64,000 bases of DNA, from contig CAXBNI010000001.1 in assembly GCA_963977105.1 (NCBI GenBank), positions 310,001-374,000 of the forward strand. Direction: 5' to 3'. The DNA is from UBA2705 sp963977105. GTDB lineage: Bacteria > Pseudomonadota > Alphaproteobacteria > Micavibrionales > Micavibrionaceae. Below are positions 60,853 to 64,000 of this stretch, one piece after another (positions within the stretch are counted from its first letter, which is position 1; each line of letters opens with the position of its first letter). A model generated the notes under the pieces. The model did no database searches. It worked only from the letters and a program-made list of their open reading frames with translations, and was not told the origin of the DNA. A program made the position numbers and the translations under genes.

Positions 60853-61158
60853 ATGAGTAGTTATAAAACACATAGAATCTTAAGGGGCCGAAACGGAATA
60901 TTATTTTTCCTCGCCGCTTTATGTGTTTATTTCTCTTACTTTAGCCTCTTCGGGGAGCGTTCTTTTTCTCGTCTGCAATCTTTGGAAAACCAAGTATATA
61001 AAGTTGAACAAGAGCTCGCCTCATATCAAGGTGATGTTGCTGAGCTTAATGCGCGGGTTCAGGCTTTACGTCCGGGTGCGGTTGATAAAGACTTGTTAGA
61101 GGAGCGCGTACGTTACATGCTTGGTTACCGCGCTGCTGATGAGTGGGACGTGCTTTAG
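60853..61158 (+). CDS. ftsB: FtsB/DivIC septum formation initiator family protein
   Basis: Bitopic division protein of the FtsQLB type. 101 residues: short basic cytoplasmic tail, one transmembrane helix (about 15-33, GILFFLAALCVYFSYFSLFG), then a periplasmic coiled coil (LQSLENQVYKVEQELASYQGD). The ending DKDLLEERVRYMLGYRAADE is the conserved C-terminal block. It stands between eno and pdhA as in most Alphaproteobacteria. No ribosome site precedes the ATG. Confidence 0.9.
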   Translation: MSSYKTHRILRGRNGILFFLAALCVYFSYFSLFGERSFSRLQSLENQVYKVEQELASYQGDVAELNARVQALRPGAVDKDLLEERVRYMLGYRAADEWDVL

Positions 61159-61335
61159 CTGTAGCGCCAAAGTCTTAGTCTTTGCTAAGCTTTTGTTATT
61201 CTCAATTTTTTCAAATTTATGTTGTGAATCAGCATGTTGCATCGCAGCAATTCCTGTTTTTTTACTGGATTATTAAAATGAAATGGTGTATCCATCCAAT
61301 TCAAATTATATGTTTGCGCTAAACGGAGTTGTGTA

Positions 61336-62361
61336 GTGGGTGCTAAATCAAAAAAGACGAATTCAAAAGTAAAGGCTGTATCTAATGTGCAGCCGGACCC
61401 TTCACCAGAGGAGCTGAAAAAGCTGTATCGTGAGATGCTGCTTATTCGTCGCTTTGAGGAAAAGGCTGGTCAGCTTTACGGTATGGGCTTAATTGGTGGT
61501 TTCTGCCACCTTTATATTGGTCAAGAAGCTGTTGTTACGGGCATTACGTCTGTGCAAGAGCCGCAGGATACGGTGATTACGACATATCGTGACCACGGTC
61601 ATATGTTGGCCTGTGGTATGGAGGCAAGGGGCGTGATGGCTGAGCTTACTGGTCGCGAAGGCGGTTATTCGCGCGGTAAAGGTGGTTCTATGCATATGTT
61701 TTCGCAAAAAGCAGGCTTTTACGGCGGGCACGGCATTGTTGGCGCATCTTTTGCGCTTGGTACGGGGTTGGCGTTCTCTCATAAATATAAAGTCGATGGC
61801 GGCGTTTGCGTTGCCTATTGCGGCGATGGCAGTGCGAACCAAGGCCAAGTTGCTGAATGCTACAACATGGCAGCCCTTTGGGATTTGCCGATCTTATACG
61901 TGATTGAAAATAACCGTTACGGCATGGGGACGTCAACGAAACGTCATGCGGCGGGTGAGCTGTATAAGCGCGGCGAAGGTTACGGTATCCCTGGTGAGCA
62001 AGTTGATGGGCAAGATATTTTTGCAGTTCAGGCTGCGGCGCGTCAAGCGCTTGATCATGTCCGTACAGGCAATGGGCCGTATATTCTCGAAGTTATGACT
62101 TATCGTTACCGTGGACATTCAATGTCTGATCCTGCGAATTACCGTAGCAAGGATGAGGTCAATAAGTATAAAACGGACCATGACCCTATTCAGGCCGTCA
62201 AGAATATGATGAGTGAAAACGGGGTCGAAGAAGCTGAAGTTAAAGCGATAGATAAAGATATTAAAGCTATCGTAAATGACGCGGCAGAGTTTGCTAAGGA
62301 ATCACCGGAGCTTCCTGCGGATGACCTTTGGACTGACATCCTTGTGCCGATTGAAGAATAA
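61336..62361 (+). CDS. pdhA: Pyruvate dehydrogenase E1 component, alpha subunit
   Basis: Thiamine-diphosphate subunit that decarboxylates pyruvate. 341 residues. The GTG start has CGGAG 7 bases upstream. RRFEEKAGQLYGMGLIGGFCHLYIGQEAV, YRDHGHMLACGM, GGSMHMFS, the TPP-binding CGDGSANQGQ...IENNRYGMGTS and the phosphorylation-loop-like YRYRGHSMSDP are present. The 20-residue N-terminus is Lys-rich and variable. First gene of pdhA-pdhB-pdhC. Confidence 0.96.
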   Translation: MGAKSKKTNSKVKAVSNVQPDPSPEELKKLYREMLLIRRFEEKAGQLYGMGLIGGFCHLYIGQEAVVTGITSVQEPQDTVITTYRDHGHMLACGMEARGVMAELTGREGGYSRGKGGSMHMFSQKAGFYGGHGIVGASFALGTGLAFSHKYKVDGGVCVAYCGDGSANQGQVAECYNMAALWDLPILYVIENNRYGMGTSTKRHAAGELYKRGEGYGIPGEQVDGQDIFAVQAAARQALDHVRTGNGPYILEVMTYRYRGHSMSDPANYRSKDEVNKYKTDHDPIQAVKNMMSENGVEEAEVKAIDKDIKAIVNDAAEFAKESPELPADDLWTDILVPIEE

Positions 62362-62401
62362 AATATAACATTAAATCAGATTATTAGCGGAGTTAATTAA
62401 G

Positions 62402-63841
62402 ATGGCCATTGAAGTATTGATGCCGGCTCTATCACCAACGATGACAGAAGGTAACCTTGCGCGTTGGATCAAAAAGGAAGGTGACAGCGTCGAAGCAGGC
62501 GATGTCATTGCCGAAATTGAAACAGATAAAGCCACAATGGAAGTTGAAGCCGTTGATGAAGGCGTTATCGGCAAGATTGTTGTCGCAGAAGGCACAGAAG
62601 CCGTCGCAGTAAATTCTGTGATTGCCGTGTTATTGGAAGAGGGCGAAGATGCGAGTGCATTAGAAAATCTCGCTCCCGCGGTGCCAACTGAAAACAAAGA
62701 AGCCGCAGCAAGCAGCGAAGAAACGCCCTCAGCCCCAGTGCAGGGTGACGTGGTTTCAGGCGCAGCAGGCGCTGCCGTGAAAAATCGTGATATTTTATAC
62801 GCTCAAGGCGCTGTTGTTGAGCCACCAGTGTTTGATGAATCGTCTTATTTTACTGACACCGTGAACCAAACTGTTCGTGAAGCACTGCGTGATGCAATGG
62901 CAGAAGAAATGCGTAAAGATGATAACGTTTACCTTATGGGTGAAGAAGTCGCGGAATATAATGGTGCATATAAGGTCTCTCAAGGTTTGCTTGATGAGTT
63001 TGGTGCAAAACGCGTAATTGATACGCCGATTACTGAACATGGTTTTGCGGGCATAGCGACAGGCTCTGCCTTTACTGGGCTAAAGCCAATTGTTGAATTT
63101 ATGACGATGAACTTTGCCATGCAGGCGATTGACCACATTATTAACTCAGCGGCAAAAACATTATATATGGCAGGCGGTCAGCTTGGCTGTCCTATCGTTT
63201 TCCGTGGCCCTAACGGCGCGGCAACACGCGTCGGCGCACAGCATTCTCAGTGTTATGCGTCATGGTATGCACATGTCCCGGGTTTGAAAGTCGTTGCGCC
63301 TTGGTCGGCATCGGATGCGAAGGGTTTGATGAAGGCCGCTATTCGTGACCCGAACCCTGTGATTATCCTTGAAAACGAAATGATGTACGGTAAAAGCTTT
63401 GACGTACCAACGGATGAAGATTACGTGATCCCGATAGGGCGCGCAAAAATTGAACGTGAAGGCAGTGATGTGACGATCGTTGCATTCTCTATCATGGTTG
63501 GCAAGGCTATGGAAGCGGCAGAGAAGCTCGCTGAGCAGGGCATTGATGCTGAAGTCATCAATTTACGTTCAGTGCGTCCGCTTGACCGCTGGACGATCCT
63601 CGAGAGCGTGAAGAAGACAAACCGTATCGTAACACTTGAAGAAGGCTGGCCTTTTGCAGGTATTGGCGCAGAAATCGCGGCTTTATGCGGCGAACATGCG
63701 TTTGATTATATGGATGCACCAGTTGTCCGTGTGTGCGGCGCTGATGTGCCTATGCCATACGCCAACAACCTAGAGCAGCTTGCTTTGCCACAAATTGACG
63801 AAATTGTGCAGGCCGCCAAAAAAGTGTGTTACCAAGACTAG
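62402..63841 (+). CDS. pdhB: Pyruvate dehydrogenase E1 component, beta subunit with lipoyl domain
   Basis: Beta subunit of E1. 479 residues, longer than the mitochondrial form because residues 1-78 form a lipoyl domain with Lys43 in ETDKATME. An Ala/Pro-rich linker leads to the catalytic domain (from ~150): LMGEEVAEYNGAYKVSQGL, DTPITEHGFAGIATG, FRGPNGAATRVGAQHSQ, VAPWSASDAKGLM and EEGWPFAGIGAEIA. This fusion is common in Alphaproteobacteria. The lipoyl part is nearly identical to the start of pdhC. Confidence 0.97.
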   Translation: MAIEVLMPALSPTMTEGNLARWIKKEGDSVEAGDVIAEIETDKATMEVEAVDEGVIGKIVVAEGTEAVAVNSVIAVLLEEGEDASALENLAPAVPTENKEAAASSEETPSAPVQGDVVSGAAGAAVKNRDILYAQGAVVEPPVFDESSYFTDTVNQTVREALRDAMAEEMRKDDNVYLMGEEVAEYNGAYKVSQGLLDEFGAKRVIDTPITEHGFAGIATGSAFTGLKPIVEFMTMNFAMQAIDHIINSAAKTLYMAGGQLGCPIVFRGPNGAATRVGAQHSQCYASWYAHVPGLKVVAPWSASDAKGLMKAAIRDPNPVIILENEMMYGKSFDVPTDEDYVIPIGRAKIEREGSDVTIVAFSIMVGKAMEAAEKLAEQGIDAEVINLRSVRPLDRWTILESVKKTNRIVTLEEGWPFAGIGAEIAALCGEHAFDYMDAPVVRVCGADVPMPYANNLEQLALPQIDEIVQAAKKVCYQD

Positions 63842-63870
63842 TCGCATTACAGTAATAGAGAGACGAAGAT

Positions 63871-64000
63871 ATGCCTATTGAAGTTCTTATGCCTGCATTA
63901 TCACCAACAATGACCGAAGGTACTTTGGCGCGTTGGATTAAAAAAGAAGGCGACCTGGTTGAAGCCGGTGACGTCATCGCCGAGATTGAAACCGATAAAG
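63871..64000 (+). CDS. pdhC: Dihydrolipoamide acetyltransferase (E2), N-terminal part
   Basis: Partial: the first 43 residues, running to the window edge. They form the beginning of a lipoyl domain (PALSPTMTEGTLARWIKKEG, ending in ETDK with the lipoyl-Lys). Position after pdhB makes it the E2 core gene of pyruvate dehydrogenase. GAGAGACGAAG precedes the ATG. Confidence 0.88.
   Translation, partial: MPIEVLMPALSPTMTEGTLARWIKKEGDLVEAGDVIAEIETDK

Noticed and set aside
1..64000. tRNA or rRNA genes, CRISPR arrays, insertion sequences, prophage or integrase genes
   Set aside because: None seen: no cloverleaf-like sequence in the gaps, no spaced repeats, no transposase or integrase motifs.

Overview
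The window is about 64 kb of dense chromosome from an alphaproteobacterium, moderate to low in GC. The evidence is gene order: nuoN-birA-coaX-rnj-DUF1467-proS-lolC-lolD-dnaE; rpsB-tsf-pyrH-frr-uppS-cdsA-dxr-rseP-bamA-skp-lpxD-fabZ-lpxA-lpxI-lpxB-gltA; gltX-comEC-lexA-trpCDG-trpE-ppiD-tpiA-secG-pyrG-kdsA-eno-ftsB-pdhA-pdhB-pdhC. These runs are typical of free-living Alphaproteobacteria. A GTTC-N7-GTTC LexA box in front of lexA, LpxI in place of LpxH and a lipoyl-bearing PdhB agree. The genus cannot be fixed from the sequence. The lipid A genes indicate a Gram-negative envelope, and complete-looking biosynthetic genes (trp, MEP pathway, UTP/CTP) argue against a reduced parasite.

Layout: 1-4.6 kb holds a partial membrane protein, parE, a thioesterase, an unknown exported protein and a PagL-type lipid A deacylase. 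From 4.8 to 11.1 kb is nuoJKLMN, the membrane arm of complex I, without nuoA-I beside it. From 11 to 23.6 kb are biotin ligase, pantothenate kinase, RNase J, prolyl-tRNA synthetase, the LolCD lipoprotein exporter and DnaE, with three unknown proteins inserted. From 24 to 40.4 kb is a long same-strand run: translation (rpsB, tsf, frr), UMP kinase, polyprenol, CDP-diacylglycerol and isoprenoid synthesis, RseP, BamA/Skp and lipid A synthesis, ending with a putative glycosyltransferase. From 40.4 to 54 kb most genes are on the minus strand (gltA, an orphan Gly-rich protein with a near-consensus promoter, gltX, lexA, trpCDG, trpE, ppiD); comEC and a polysaccharide deacetylase are opposed. From 54 to 64 kb are tpiA, secG, pyrG, kdsA, eno, an exported YqgE/AlgH-like protein, ftsB and the start of the pyruvate dehydrogenase operon.

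Most of the window is conserved housekeeping. I did not find a new multi-gene system. The most unusual points are: cdsA has no ATG/GTG/TTG that would give a complete N-terminus, and it is in frame with uppS; an archaeal/Thermus-type ProRS sits at the usual proS position; a YqgE/AlgH protein carries a signal sequence; a LexA-like box precedes ftsB, whose promoter may give a leaderless mRNA; a small orphan gene has a near-perfect promoter and terminator; and a DXD-type glycosyltransferase follows lpxB.
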